The notes: generated by a model not told the origin, from the sequence alone. A DNA stretch of 34,519 nt from Betaproteobacteria bacterium (GCA_016208415.1 JACQYB010000027.1:1-34519), one strand, 5' to 3'; shown: positions 8,378-16,670, counted from the first letter of the stretch. Made by a program: numbers and translations.

Positions 8378-9652
8378 ATGCAACTGCTCGTCATCGGCTC
8401 CGGGGGACGCGAACACGCCCTGGCGTGGCGCCTGGCCCAGTCGCCCCGGGTGCAGCAGGTCTTCGTGGCGCCGGGCAATGCCGGCACCGCCCGCGAACCC
8501 GGCGTGCGGAACCTGCCCATCGACAACCTGGAGGCGCTGGCGATGTTCGCCGAGCGCGAGCACATCCAGCTCACCGTGGTGGGCCCCGAGGCGCCCCTGG
8601 CCGCCGGCGTGGTGGACCTCTTCCGCGCCCGCGGGCTGCGCATCTTCGGCCCCACCCAGGCCGCCGCACGGCTCGAAAGCTCCAAGGATTTCGCCAAGCA
8701 GTTCATGGCGCGCCACCGCATCCCCAGCGGCCGCTTCGCCACCTTCACCGACGCCCGCGCCGCCCATGCCTACGTGGACACCCACGGCGCGCCCATCGTC
8801 GTCAAGGCCGACGGCCTGGCCGCCGGCAAGGGCGTGGTGGTGGCCGAAACGCCCCAGGAAGCCCACCGCGCCGTCGACGACATGCTCGCGCGCAACACCA
8901 TGGGCAGCGCCGGCGCACGGGTGGTGATCGAGGAATTCCTCGGCGGCGAGGAGGCCAGCTTCATCGTCATGTGCGACGGCACCCACGTGCTGACGCTGGC
9001 CACCAGCCAGGACCACAAGCGCCTGCGCGACGGCGACCTCGGCCCCAACACCGGCGGCATGGGCGCCTACTCGCCGGCGCCGGTGGTCACGCCCGAGGTG
9101 CACGCCCGCGTGATGCGCGAGGTGATCAACCCGACCGTCCACGGCATGCTGCACGACGGCCTGCCCTACACCGGCTTCCTCTACGCCGGGCTGATGATCG
9201 ACGCCGCCGGCAACCCCAGGGTGCTGGAGTACAACTGCCGCATGGGCGACCCGGAGACCCAGCCCATCATCATGCGGCTCAAGAGCGACCTGTTCGAGCT
9301 GCTGGACGCCGCCGTCGAGGGACGCCTGGACACCGTGGAGGCGAAGTGGGACCGGCGCGTCGCCCTGGGGGTGGTCATGGCCGCGGCGGGCTATCCCGAA
9401 GCCCCGCGCAAGGGCGACCCCATCTACGGCCTGCCGCAGCCCGCCGACGACGTGCACGTGTTCCACGCCGGCACCGCCATGTCGGAAGGCGACGTGGTGA
9501 CCGCAGGCGGGCGCGTGCTGTGCGTCACCGCCCTGGGCGACACGGTGCGCTTCGCCCAGAAGCGCGCCTACGAGATGGCCGCCAACATCCGCTTCAAGGG
9601 CGCCCAGATGCGCGGCGACATCGGACACCGGGCCGTCCAGCGCCGCACGTGA
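8378..9652 (+). CDS. purD: Phosphoribosylamine-glycine ligase (GAR synthetase)
   Basis: An ATP-grasp ligase that joins glycine to 5-phosphoribosylamine, the second step of purine synthesis. The 424 residues begin with the classic [19 protein letters not shown]. The ATP-grasp core contains [18 protein letters not shown] (about 135-152), the [17 protein letters not shown] segment, the [24 protein letters not shown] signature, and the metal-binding [18 protein letters not shown]. The ATG at 8378 has GGGGAAGGA just upstream and matches the family start; the frame is open further upstream but adds unrelated sequence. Its TGA overlaps the hemF GTG start by four bases, implying translational coupling with hemF. 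Confidence 0.97.
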   Translation: MQLLVIGSGGREHALAWRLAQSPRVQQVFVAPGNAGTAREPGVRNLPIDNLEALAMFAEREHIQLTVVGPEAPLAAGVVDLFRARGLRIFGPTQAAARLESSKDFAKQFMARHRIPSGRFATFTDARAAHAYVDTHGAPIVVKADGLAAGKGVVVAETPQEAHRAVDDMLARNTMGSAGARVVIEEFLGGEEASFIVMCDGTHVLTLATSQDHKRLRDGDLGPNTGGMGAYSPAPVVTPEVHARVMREVINPTVHGMLHDGLPYTGFLYAGLMIDAAGNPRVLEYNCRMGDPETQPIIMRLKSDLFELLDAAVEGRLDTVEAKWDRRVALGVVMAAAGYPEAPRKGDPIYGLPQPADDVHVFHAGTAMSEGDVVTAGGRVLCVTALGDTVRFAQKRAYEMAANIRFKGAQMRGDIGHRAVQRRT

Positions 9653-10656
9653 GCCCTGCCGCACCCCCCGACGCCGGCGCGGTACGCGCCTGGCTCACGG
9701 ATCTGCAAACCCGCATCGTCGCCGCGCTGGAAGCGCTCGACGGATCGCCTTTCCGGCGCGACGAGTGGATGCGCCCCGGCGGGGAGGATGGCCCCCACGC
9801 TCGCCGGAAAACCGGCTCGCTGCCCCCCGAGGGGGCTCCCGCCGCCTTGGGACGGCCCGGCGGCGGCGGAGGAGGCATCACCCGGGTCATCGAGGAAGGC
9901 GGGCTGTTCGAGCGCGGCGGCTGCAACTTCTCCCATGTCCGGGGCGACAGCCTGCCCGCCTCCGCCACGGCCGCGCGCCCCGAACTGGCCGGCCACGGCT
10001 TCGAGGCCATGGGCGTGTCGCTGGTGCTGCATCCGCGCAATCCCCACGTGCCCACGGCGCACATGAACGTGCGCTTCTTCGTCTCCGTGGCGCCCGCAGG
10101 CAGCGGCCTGGCCCCGGTGTGGTGGTTCGGCGGCGGAATGGACCTCACGCCCTACTACCCCTTCGAGGAGGACGTGCGCCACTTCCACGCCGCATGCAAG
10201 GCGGCGGTGGAGCCCTTCGGCGCCGACGTGCACCCGCGCCTCAAGCGCGCCTGCGACGACTATTTCTTCCTGCCCCACCGCAACGAGCCGCGGGGCGTCG
10301 GCGGCCTGTTCTTCGACGATCTCGACGAAGGGGGATTCGAGCGCTGCTTCGCCCTGACCCGCGGCGTGGGCGAGGCTTTTCTTGCGGCCTACGCACCCAT
10401 CGTGCAGCGCCGCCGCGACCTTGCCTGGAACGAGCGCGAGCGCGACTTCCAGGCCATTCGGCGCGGACGCTACGTGGAATTCAACCTGGTGTGGGACCGC
10501 GGCACCCTGTTCGGCCTGCAGTCCGGCGGGCGCACGGAATCCATCCTCATGTCGCTGCCGCCGCTGGTGAAGTGGCGCTACGACTGGCAACCCGAGCCGG
10601 GCAGCGCCGAAGAGCGCCTGATCCGCGACTTCCTGCCGCCGCGCGACTGGGTGTGA
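9649..10656 (+). CDS. hemF: Oxygen-dependent coproporphyrinogen III oxidase with in-frame repeat insertion
   Basis: HemF uses O2 to decarboxylate two propionates of coproporphyrinogen III to protoporphyrinogen IX. All core signatures are present: [59 protein letters not shown] and [21 protein letters not shown]. The 335 residues exceed the roughly 300 usual for the family. The excess is residues about 46-73, where the expected [11 protein letters not shown] junction is split by a peptide including [18 protein letters not shown]. That peptide is the translation of repeat copy B. The GTG at 9649 overlaps the purD stop (GTGA) and is the only start that gives a family-like N-terminus. Whether the enzyme tolerates the insert cannot be seen from sequence, but the rest of the frame is intact. 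Confidence 0.95.
   Translation: MSPAAPPDAGAVRAWLTDLQTRIVAALEALDGSPFRRDEWMRPGGEDGPHARRKTGSLPPEGAPAALGRPGGGGGGITRVIEEGGLFERGGCNFSHVRGDSLPASATAARPELAGHGFEAMGVSLVLHPRNPHVPTAHMNVRFFVSVAPAGSGLAPVWWFGGGMDLTPYYPFEEDVRHFHAACKAAVEPFGADVHPRLKRACDDYFFLPHRNEPRGVGGLFFDDLDEGGFERCFALTRGVGEAFLAAYAPIVQRRRDLAWNERERDFQAIRRGRYVEFNLVWDRGTLFGLQSGGRTESILMSLPPLVKWRYDWQPEPGSAEERLIRDFLPPRDWV
9790..9869 (+). repeat. Palindromic GC-rich repeat, copy B (inside hemF)
   Basis: Second copy, in the same orientation as A, lying wholly inside hemF and in frame. It differs from the other copies by an internal addition containing the small palindrome GCCGGAAAACCGGC (about 9804-9817), which lengthens it to about 80 bases. It reads [26 protein letters not shown] in the hemF frame. 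Confidence 0.88.
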
Positions 10657-10665
10657 CGGCTCACA

Positions 10666-10730
10666 CCCCCGGCGCCGGGCCGCCCCAAGCCGGGGGCCGC
10701 CCCCTCGGGGGGCAGCGCAGCGTGGGGGCT
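10666..10730 (-). repeat. Palindromic GC-rich repeat, copy C (hemF/hemY convergent gap)
   Basis: Third copy, opposite in orientation to A and B. It fills nearly all of the 73-base gap between the converging hemF and hemY genes; on the minus strand it begins directly after the hemY TGA. It contains the arms CCCCCGGC and GCCGGGGG and the inner GCCCCCTCGGGGGGC palindrome, so its transcript can fold strongly. There is no T-run, so any terminator role would not be the standard intrinsic type. Confidence 0.88.
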
Positions 10731-11905
10731 CACTCCTCCATCGACGCCCCGGCGCGGTAATGCGCGTCCGCCTCCGCGGGCTGCTCCAGTTGCTCGAACA
10801 GCCGCGCCAGGGCAAGGTGCGCCCGGCGCGTGGGCTGCACCGACAGTGACGCCTCCAGGTAGCTCTGGGCCTTGCCCCACAGCCGGCTCTGCATGCACAG
10901 GCGCGCCAGGGTGATGAGCAGTCCGGCGTCGGCGGGGTGCTGTTCCAGCCACTTCTCGGCGCGGGAGATGCGCTCGCGGACCTCGCCGCCCTCGCATTCG
11001 CCGTAGAGCAGGGCCAGGGACGGGTCCCACTGCGCCTCCAGCGTCCGCTCGATGACACGCTGCGCACCAAGGCAGTCGCCGTTGTCTCCCAGGGCGCGCG
11101 CCGTCTCCAGGGCGAGGCGCGGCTCGTGGCGTTCCGCCGCGGACTGGGCGTTCCAGTACTGCATCAGCGCCGCGGGATCGGGGGCGAGCTGGCGCACGAT
11201 TTCCAGGTGGGCACGGCGGCGCAGCGACGCCGCCTGGTCCGGCGTCAGCGCGTTGTGCCGCTGCAACTGCCACGCCAGGCGCACCACCTCCTGCCAGTCT
11301 CCGGCGCCCTGGCGCGCCCGCAGCGCCAGGCGCAACGCCACGATCTGGCGGCTGCCGCCGCGCTGCAACTGCTTGAGGCAGTCCAGCGCTTCGGTGAAAC
11401 GGCGCGCGTCCAGGTGCAGTTCGGCCTCGGTGAACAGCCGCGCGGTGCGGGTTTCGTCGTCATGGGCGCTGGCGCGCTTGAGCCAGTCACGCTCGCGCTC
11501 GTCGTCGTGCAGGGCGTGCGCCGCGCGCACCGCCACCAGCGCCGCCAGCCCCGGCGCCTCGCCCCGGTCGTAGGCGCGCTCGGCCTGGCTGATGGCCTGG
11601 GCGTAGCGCCCTTCGTAGAACAGGCGCATGGCGTCGCGCAGCGACCGGCGGGCGCGCTTGCTCATCCACCCCTGGCGCAGCCCGCGCACCACCCGCGGCA
11701 TGCGCAACAGCCCGCCCAGCGCGCGTACCGCCAGGTAGAGCAGGGCGAAGCCGAGCATCAGGGCGACGATGACGAAGTTGAGCGAGGCTTCCACCCGCCA
11801 CGGCGGCAGCGTCACCAGCACGTAGCCGTCATTGACCCGGGCGAGCAGCGCCACGCCCGTCGCCAGGGCAAACAGGGCCAGGATCCAGAGAACGGCGCGC
11901 ATCAT
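10730..11905 (-). CDS. hemY: HemY, TPR membrane protein of the hem operon
   Basis: An inner-membrane protein of the proteobacterial HemY_N/TPR family, distalmost in hemCDXY operons. Its precise role in heme synthesis is unresolved. The 391 residues open with two membrane segments, VLWILALFALATGVALLA (about 5-22) and LNFVIVALMLGFALLYLAVRAL (about 42-63). Helical TPR-like repeats follow to the C-terminus (for example FYEGRYAQAISQAERAYDRG, LITLARLCMQSRLWGKAQSYL). Despite the shared name it is unrelated to the flavoprotein protoporphyrinogen oxidase. Start ATG at 11903-11905 overlaps the hemX TGA (ATGA); a second ATG follows at once. The stop is flush against repeat copy C. Confidence 0.93.
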   Translation of the reverse strand: MMRAVLWILALFALATGVALLARVNDGYVLVTLPPWRVEASLNFVIVALMLGFALLYLAVRALGGLLRMPRVVRGLRQGWMSKRARRSLRDAMRLFYEGRYAQAISQAERAYDRGEAPGLAALVAVRAAHALHDDERERDWLKRASAHDDETRTARLFTEAELHLDARRFTEALDCLKQLQRGGSRQIVALRLALRARQGAGDWQEVVRLAWQLQRHNALTPDQAASLRRRAHLEIVRQLAPDPAALMQYWNAQSAAERHEPRLALETARALGDNGDCLGAQRVIERTLEAQWDPSLALLYGECEGGEVRERISRAEKWLEQHPADAGLLITLARLCMQSRLWGKAQSYLEASLSVQPTRRAHLALARLFEQLEQPAEADAHYRAGASMEE

Positions 11906-13386
11906 CGCCCCCCGGCGCCGGGCCGTCCCAAGCCGGGGGCAGCCCCCTCGGGGGGCAGCGCAGCGTGGGGGCCAACACCCCCGGCGCCGGGCCGTCCCAA
12001 GCCGGGGGCAGCCCCCTCGGGGGGCAGCGCAGCGTGGGGGCTCGCCCCCCTGCCGGCCGGCTCGCGGCCGCGCGCTTCGCGCAGCGCCGCCAGGGTGCCG
12101 GCGATGCCCGGGATCTCGACCTTCAGTTCCGTGGCGGCAAACTGCCCCAGGGTGGCAAGTGCCACCGCCACCTGGGCGTTGTCGCGGTCGAAGAACTTGT
12201 CCATCCAGCCGTGGGCCTGGCGCACCTCGTCGCGGAAGCCCTGGCTGTTGCGCTGCAGCAGCAGGAGCTTGGCGTTGAGCAGGCGCAGCTTCAGGTTCTC
12301 GCGCAGGAAGAAGGCCTGGCTGGGCGAGACCAGCCCCGGGTCCGGGCGGTCGATGCGGTCGATGCGCACCAGTTGGCGGATCTCCGCCCACATGTCCTGC
12401 AGCAGCGCCGCCAGCACGCCGGGCTTCTGCTCCGCCGCGGCGGGCGCAGCCGCTGCCTCGGCGGCCTTGGCGCGCGGCTTGGCCTGGTAGGCCAGCGGCA
12501 GGTTGTCGATGGCCGCCACCAGGTTTTCCAGCCGCAGGGTGATGCCGGCGATGTCCGCCAGGGGCAGGCCGCGCAGGCGCTCCATATCCTTGCCCAGGGC
12601 GCGGCGCAGCGGCAGCAGGTCGGGGCGGTTGGAGCCCGCCAGACGCTCGTCGGCGCTGGTGAGGATGGCGAGCGCCGCCTCCACGTTGCCGACGAGCTGC
12701 AACTGCTGGGTGGCCAGCAGGAACAACTGCTCCAGGTCGTTGAGCAGGCGGTCGTCGCGGGCGCGCACCAGATCCTGGTACATGGCGTCCAGCGCGGCCT
12801 GCTGGCTCTGCCACTGATCCATGCGGGATTCCACCGCGGCCAGCCCGGCCGCGACATCGCCGATCTCGTCCTTCTGGGCTTCGAGCTGGCCGGCCGCCTC
12901 GCGCACCCGCTCGCCGCCTTCGCTCAGGCGCTGGGCCAGTTCGCGCTGAAGCTGTTCGATCTGCTGGCGCGATTCCCACCACTGCCATCCGGCCAGCCCG
13001 CAGGCGACCAGCGCCACCAGCAGCGCCACCATGCCCCACGGGGCGGCGCGGCGATCCGCCCGCGCTCCCGCCGGTGCCGCGCCGCCTTGCGGCGGACGCA
13101 CCGCGCCCGATGACCCGGATGCGCGCCCGGTGGAGGGGGCGGTGCTGCCCGGCGCCGGCACGGCCTGACCGGCGCCCATTCCGCCCCCGTCGCCGCCCCC
13201 GTCGCCGCCCCCGTCGCCGCCCCCGTCGCCGCCCCCGTCGCCGCCCCCGTCGCCGCCCCCATCGCCGCCGGACTGGGCCGGACTACCCCCGCCCGTCGTG
13301 CCGTGCTGTTCCGTTGCCGCGGCGGGAGTGGGCCGCAGCAGCGCCGGGGCGTCCTCCCCGGCATGGGTATTGGGCGTTTCAGTCAT
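11902..13386 (-). CDS. hemX: HemX, membrane protein of the hem operon, repeat-extended
   Basis: A HemX-family protein (often labelled uroporphyrinogen III C-methyltransferase-like, though it lacks a methyltransferase fold), 494 residues. The cytoplasmic N-terminus contains a Gly/Asp tract of GGDG units (about 40-70) encoded by a 12-bp tandem repeat. One membrane segment, WGMVALLVALVACGLAGWQWW (about 123-143), is followed by a coiled coil (ESRQQIEQLQRELAQRLSEG...) and the conserved HemX domain (LFLLATQQLQLVGNVEAAL, LKLRLLNAKLLLLQRN). The natural C-terminus seems to be near ALREARGREP. The last 48 residues are two tandem translations of repeats E and D ([21 protein letters not shown] twice). 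The stop still overlaps the hemY ATG, so coupling was kept. Confidence 0.92.
   Translation of the reverse strand: MTETPNTHAGEDAPALLRPTPAAATEQHGTTGGGSPAQSGGDGGGDGGGDGGGDGGGDGGGDGGGDGGGMGAGQAVPAPGSTAPSTGRASGSSGAVRPPQGGAAPAGARADRRAAPWGMVALLVALVACGLAGWQWWESRQQIEQLQRELAQRLSEGGERVREAAGQLEAQKDEIGDVAAGLAAVESRMDQWQSQQAALDAMYQDLVRARDDRLLNDLEQLFLLATQQLQLVGNVEAALAILTSADERLAGSNRPDLLPLRRALGKDMERLRGLPLADIAGITLRLENLVAAIDNLPLAYQAKPRAKAAEAAAAPAAAEQKPGVLAALLQDMWAEIRQLVRIDRIDRPDPGLVSPSQAFFLRENLKLRLLNAKLLLLQRNSQGFRDEVRQAHGWMDKFFDRDNAQVAVALATLGQFAATELKVEIPGIAGTLAALREARGREPAGRGASPHAALPPEGAAPGLGRPGAGGVGPHAALPPEGAAPGLGRPGAGGR
11909..11973 (-). repeat. Palindromic GC-rich repeat, copy D (hemX 3' end)
   Basis: Fourth copy, orientation as C. 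It forms the last codons of hemX, in frame, four bases before the ATGA junction with hemY. The sequence is identical to copy E over about 64 bases and differs from copy C at two positions. Recent duplication is therefore likely. Confidence 0.9.
11978..12041 (-). repeat. Palindromic GC-rich repeat, copy E (hemX 3' end, tandem)
   Basis: Fifth copy, tandem with D at a 69-base period. Because 69 is 23 codons, both copies are translated in the same frame as the same peptide. The 4-base spacer AACA between D and E recurs at the end of copy F, so the unit probably includes it. Confidence 0.9.
13181..13262. repeat. 12-bp tandem repeat encoding GGDG units in hemX
   Basis: Five perfect copies of CGCCGCCCCCGT (13191-13250) are flanked by one partial copy (13181-13190) and one copy with a single change (13251-13262). 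It encodes the Gly-Gly-Asp-Gly tract in the cytoplasmic N-terminus of HemX. Such a tract is prone to copy-number change in 4-residue steps without frameshift. Confidence 0.9.
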
Positions 13387-14282
13387 GATCCTTTTCCCGT
13401 GACAGCCGCGAAATAGTGCGCCAGACCCTGCGCCAGGCCTTCGTCCCCCGCTGCGGTCAGCACCACCCGCCGCAGCCCCAGCGCCCGCGCCTGCTCGCCG
13501 ATGCGGGCGTGGGGCACGAACAGCGGCGTGTCCTGCAGCATGGCGCGGCCCCGGCTGCCTGCCATGTCCACGAGGTTGCGCAGCCCCTCGCTGGAGGTGA
13601 CGGTGATGGCATCAAGCTGGCCGCGCGCCCACAGCCGCAGCAGGGCCGAGCCGTCGCCGGCCGGGCGCCGGCGCCGATAGCATTCGACGTAGTCGACGCG
13701 GGCGCCGCGCGCCGCCAGCGTGTCGCCCAGCAACTCGCGCCCGCCGTCGCCACGGAAGATGAGCACGCTCTTGCCGGCGACCTCGGCCGCCGCCAGCTCG
13801 GGCAGATCCAGCAGCGCTTCGGAATCGGAACGGCCCTGCGGGGCGATCACCCCGGCGATGCCATGGCGTTCCAGTTCCCGGGCGCTGCCGCCGCCCACCG
13901 TGGCCACGCACAGCCGCGCCGGCCAGGAGCGCTGCGGCAGGATGTGGCCCAGGGCCTTGCGCACTGCGTTGGCACTGACGAAGACGGCCAGGTGATAGTC
14001 GTCGAGCCGCGCGGCCACCGCCCGCAGCGCGGCGGGGTCGGCGATGTCGGCGATCTCCAGCACCGGAAACGGCACCGCCTCGCCTCCCAGGGCGACGATG
14101 GCGCGCACCAGTTCCCCGGCCTGGTGCGCCGGGCGGGTCACCGCCACGTGGCGGCCGGCCAGCGCTGCCACGGATGCGGCGCCCGCCGCGGGGCGGGGCT
14201 GATCCGCGGCGCCCAGCGACGACGCGCGCTCCGGGGTGGCCGGCGGATGCCCACCCGCGCGGGTGTTCGGTGATCCGCTCAC
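13383..14282 (-). CDS. hemD: Uroporphyrinogen-III synthase
   Basis: HemD closes and inverts ring D of hydroxymethylbilane to give uroporphyrinogen III. The family is poorly conserved in sequence, but the two-lobed pattern is visible: [33 protein letters not shown] near the start, [29 protein letters not shown], then [29 protein letters not shown] and [12 protein letters not shown] in the second half. The 299 residues include an N-terminal extension of about 40 Ala/Pro-rich residues. The start is GTG at 14280-14282, overlapping the hemC TGA (GTGA). The stop overlaps the hemX ATG. Position between hemC and hemX secures the assignment. Confidence 0.93.
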   Translation of the reverse strand: MSGSPNTRAGGHPPATPERASSLGAADQPRPAAGAASVAALAGRHVAVTRPAHQAGELVRAIVALGGEAVPFPVLEIADIADPAALRAVAARLDDYHLAVFVSANAVRKALGHILPQRSWPARLCVATVGGGSARELERHGIAGVIAPQGRSDSEALLDLPELAAAEVAGKSVLIFRGDGGRELLGDTLAARGARVDYVECYRRRRPAGDGSALLRLWARGQLDAITVTSSEGLRNLVDMAGSRGRAMLQDTPLFVPHARIGEQARALGLRRVVLTAAGDEGLAQGLAHYFAAVTGKGS

Positions 14283-15226
14283 GGGGCCGGCGGCGCGATC
14301 TGCGCCAGGATCTCCTCGGCGCCTTCGGCGCGCAGCCGCTGCGCCACCTGCCGGCCCAGTTCCTCCGCCGCCCCGGGGTGCCCGCCGGCCTCGGCATGGA
14401 GCATGCGGGTGCCGTCGGACAGGGCGACGAAGGCGCGCAGATGCAGGACGCCGTCGCGCAACTCGGCGAAGGCGCCCAGCGGCACCTCGCAGCTTCCGGC
14501 CAGCGCCCGGGACAGCGCCCGTTCGGCGCGCACGCAGGCGGAGGTGGCCGCGTCGTCCAGCGGCGCCACCCAGGCCGCCACTTGCGGCCGGGAGGCCACC
14601 GCCTCGATGGCCAGGGCGCCCTGTCCCGCCGCCGGCAGCGACTGTTCCGCCGGCAATACGCTGCGCACCCGCGAGCCCAGGCCCAGCCGCCTCAATCCGG
14701 CGGCGGCGAGGATGATGGCGTCGTAGTCGCCGGCGTCCAGCTTGCGCAGCCGCGTGTCCAGGTTGCCGCGCAGGCTGGCCACCGCAAGGTGGGGGAAGCG
14801 GGCGCGCAACTGCGCCTCGCGGCGCAGGCTGGAGGTGCCCACCACGGCGCCGGGCGGAAGGCTCTGGAGGCAGTCGTGGCGGTTGGAGACGAAGGCGTCC
14901 AGCGGCACTTCCCGCTCCATGGTGGCCACCAGCGCGAATTCGGCGGGCAGCTCCATGGGCACGTCCTTCATGGAATGCACGGCGATGTCGGCGCGCCCGT
15001 CGTGCAGGGCGGTTTCCAGCTCCTTGACGAACAGGCCCTTGCCGCCGACCTTGGCCAGCGGACGGTCGAGGATGCGGTCGCCGCGGGTGGTCATGCCGAG
15101 AATCTCGACGCGGCAGGCTGGGTATAATTCCTCCAGCCGCCCTTTCACATGCTCGGCCTGCCACAGGGCCAGCCGGGACTCGCGCGATGCGATGACGATG
15201 CGTTCGGGTGTGGGGTTTGAAGTCAC
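14279..15226 (-). CDS. hemC: Hydroxymethylbilane synthase (porphobilinogen deaminase)
   Basis: HemC polymerises four porphobilinogens on a covalently bound dipyrromethane cofactor. The 315 residues contain [81 protein letters not shown] and [10 protein letters not shown]. The cofactor-attachment Cys sits in [15 protein letters not shown]. First gene of the minus-strand hemCDXY operon. It is divergent from the thioredoxin-like gene with only 36 bases between the two starts, so hemC and that gene must share a compact promoter region; no clear hexamers were seen there. Confidence 0.97.
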   Translation of the reverse strand: MTSNPTPERIVIASRESRLALWQAEHVKGRLEELYPACRVEILGMTTRGDRILDRPLAKVGGKGLFVKELETALHDGRADIAVHSMKDVPMELPAEFALVATMEREVPLDAFVSNRHDCLQSLPPGAVVGTSSLRREAQLRARFPHLAVASLRGNLDTRLRKLDAGDYDAIILAAAGLRRLGLGSRVRSVLPAEQSLPAAGQGALAIEAVASRPQVAAWVAPLDDAATSACVRAERALSRALAGSCEVPLGAFAELRDGVLHLRAFVALSDGTRMLHAEAGGHPGAAEELGRQVAQRLRAEGAEEILAQIAPPAP

Positions 15227-15262
15227 GCTCGGATGCCCGCGGTGGGGTCCTCGGGATGGGAT

Positions 15263-15844
15263 ATGTCGAAGATGCGCTCTTGCCTGATGGCGCTGATTTT
15301 AGCATGGCTCCCGGCATGGCCCTTCGCGGCGGCCGCGGCCGAAGCGCAGGCTTTGCGGGCGTCCGCCACGCTGCCGGCGCCCCATGATCTGGCGCGCGAG
15401 GCCCGCGGCGCCGGGCCGCCCCAAGCCGGGGGCAGCCCCCGCGGGGGGCAGCGCAGCGTGGGGGCCAACACCCCCGGCGCCGCAAATCCGCTGCCGCTGC
15501 TGATCCTGTTTTCCCGCGCCGACTGTCCCTGGTGCGAGCGGGCGCGCCGCGGCTGGCTGCTGCCCATGCACACCGAGCCGGCCTGGCAAGGGCGGGTGGC
15601 GCTGCGCGAGGTGTGGCTGGACAGCGACGCGGCAATGACCGATTTCTCCGGCCGGGCCACCACCCAGCGCGCCTTCGCCGCCGCTCAGGGCGTGCGCGTC
15701 ACCCCCACGGTGATGCTGTTCGGCCCGGGCGGGGAGCGGCTGGCCGAACCCATCGTCGGCCTGCGCATCGCCGATTTCTACGGCGCCTACCTGGAGCGCG
15801 CGGTGGAGGAAGCCGGCATGAAACTGGGCCGCCGGGCGCCATGA
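15263..15844 (+). CDS. Secreted thioredoxin-like protein with in-frame repeat insertion
   Basis: A probable periplasmic thiol-disulfide protein of 193 residues. A signal peptide ([25 protein letters not shown]) is followed by a short linker, then a thioredoxin-fold domain with the redox motif CPWC in [18 protein letters not shown] and the cis-proline segment [14 protein letters not shown]. Between linker and domain, residues about 48-73 are the translation of repeat copy F ([20 protein letters not shown]). The start is taken as ATG 15263; ATG 15272 gives a tidier signal peptide and is also possible. The exact partner is unknown. Location divergent from hemC suggests, but does not prove, a role in heme or cytochrome c maturation. 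The stop overlaps the ATG of the ppc remnant. Confidence 0.82.
   Translation: MSKMRSCLMALILAWLPAWPFAAAAAEAQALRASATLPAPHDLAREARGAGPPQAGGSPRGGQRSVGANTPGAANPLPLLILFSRADCPWCERARRGWLLPMHTEPAWQGRVALREVWLDSDAAMTDFSGRATTQRAFAAAQGVRVTPTVMLFGPGGERLAEPIVGLRIADFYGAYLERAVEEAGMKLGRRAP
15405..15482 (-). repeat. Palindromic GC-rich repeat, copy F (inside thioredoxin-like gene)
   Basis: Sixth copy, orientation as C-E. It is about 78 bases (26 codons) and in frame, placed between the signal-peptide linker and the thioredoxin domain. It ends with the first 12 bases of a further unit (CCCCCGGCGCCG after AACA), as if a tandem array like D/E had been cut back, and GGCGCCG stands at both edges. Confidence 0.88.
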
Positions 15845-16110
15845 GAAGCGACAAGGACCTGCACCTGCGCGCGCAGCGGCGGGATGCCATCGACGCGCTG
15901 CTGGCCATCACCGGGCGACGCGAACTGCTGCAGGACAACCCGCTGCTCGCCCGCTCCATCCGCAACCGCTTCCCCTACCTGGACCCGCTGAATCACCTGC
16001 AGATCGAACTGCTGCAGCGCTACCGGCACGGCCACCGCGACGAGCGCGTCAAGCGAGCCATCCACCTCACCATCAACGGCATCGCCGCCGGCCTGCGCAA
16101 CAGTGGCTGA
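15841..16110 (+). pseudogene. ppc: Phosphoenolpyruvate carboxylase, C-terminal remnant
   Basis: The 89-residue frame matches only the extreme C-terminus of PEP carboxylase: [39 protein letters not shown], then [23 protein letters not shown], including the universally conserved terminal NSG. A complete enzyme has about 900 residues, with catalytic His and Arg residues far upstream, so more than 90% is missing. The first ten or so residues after the ATG are unrelated. In other betaproteobacteria I recall ppc as a neighbour of hemC, so this looks like a resident gene deleted in place. The ATG overlaps the upstream stop, so the fragment could still be translated as a short helix-rich protein. I infer no enzymatic function. 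Confidence 0.82.
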
Positions 16111-16159
16111 AAAGCCTCGGCAAAGGGCTGCGGCCAACCCATCTCCCGCGAGAACCCAA

Positions 16160-16651
16160 ATGGACCACAGCAGGGGCAACGCGCCCCAGACGCCCGCCAC
16201 CCAGTTCCTGCGCCGCCATGGCGTGGCCTTCTCCACGCATCTGTACGACTACGTCGAACACGGCGGCACCGAGGTGTCGGCGCGCGAGCTGAACATCGAC
16301 GAACATGCCGTGGTCAAGACGCTGGTGATGGAGGACGAGGAAGGCCGCCCCCTTATCGTGCTGATGCACGGCAGCCGCAAGGTCTCCGCCCGCGATCTGG
16401 CCCAGCAGTTGAATGCGAAGAAGATCAGCCCGTGCAAACCCGAGGTGGCCCAACGCCACACCGGCTACCTGGTGGGCGGCACCTCGCCCTTCGGCACCCG
16501 CAAGGTGCTCCCGGTCTGCATGGAGCGCAGCATCCTCGACCTGCCGCTCATCTACATCAACGGCGGCCGGCGCGGCTTCCTCGTCGGCATCCACCCCCAC
16601 GACATCCTGCGGATGCTGCAGCCGAAGCTGGTGGATGTGGCGAAGGGGTGA
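16160..16651 (+). CDS. ybaK: Cys-tRNA(Pro)/aminoacyl-tRNA deacylase, YbaK/EbsC family
   Basis: A trans-editing factor that hydrolyses mischarged aminoacyl-tRNA, in the family typified by Cys-tRNA(Pro) deacylase. The 163 residues show the YbaK fold signatures: TPATQFLRRHGVAFSTHLYDY, the conserved Lys in DEHAVVKTLVMED, the VLMHGSRKVSARDLA strand-turn, and the substrate-site loop HTGYLVGGTSPFGTRKVLPV. The ATG at 16160 gives the family-like start. The frame is open slightly upstream without a better start. It is 49 bases downstream of the ppc remnant and converges on folB. Confidence 0.93.
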   Translation: MDHSRGNAPQTPATQFLRRHGVAFSTHLYDYVEHGGTEVSARELNIDEHAVVKTLVMEDEEGRPLIVLMHGSRKVSARDLAQQLNAKKISPCKPEVAQRHTGYLVGGTSPFGTRKVLPVCMERSILDLPLIYINGGRRGFLVGIHPHDILRMLQPKLVDVAKG

Positions 16652-16670
16652 GGGGTGAGATCACCCCTCA
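16649..16670. terminator. Perfect palindrome shared by two converging stop codons
   Basis: TGAGGGGTGA (16649-16658) and its exact complement TCACCCCTCA (16661-16670) are separated by only GA. The ybaK stop codon is the first three bases of the left arm, and the folB stop codon (minus strand) is the first three of the right arm. It would fold identically in both transcripts and probably acts as a compact two-way transcript end. There is no T-run, so it may need Rho or act in RNA stability. Confidence 0.65.

Noticed and set aside
8425-9648. Long N-terminal extension of hemF
   Set aside because: The frame is merely open through purD; the GTG overlapping the purD stop gives the family N-terminus.
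11909-12041. CRISPR-like repeats (tandem D/E)
   Set aside because: There is only a 4-base spacer between the two copies, and related copies are dispersed inside other genes; this is a dispersed palindromic element.
10937-12490. Plus-strand open frame across hemY and hemX
   Set aside because: Antisense of conserved hem operon genes; kept open by GC bias and by the stop-free repeats.
13181-13262. Possible CRISPR array
   Set aside because: Units are 12 bp with no spacers and are translated in frame as a Gly/Asp tract of HemX.
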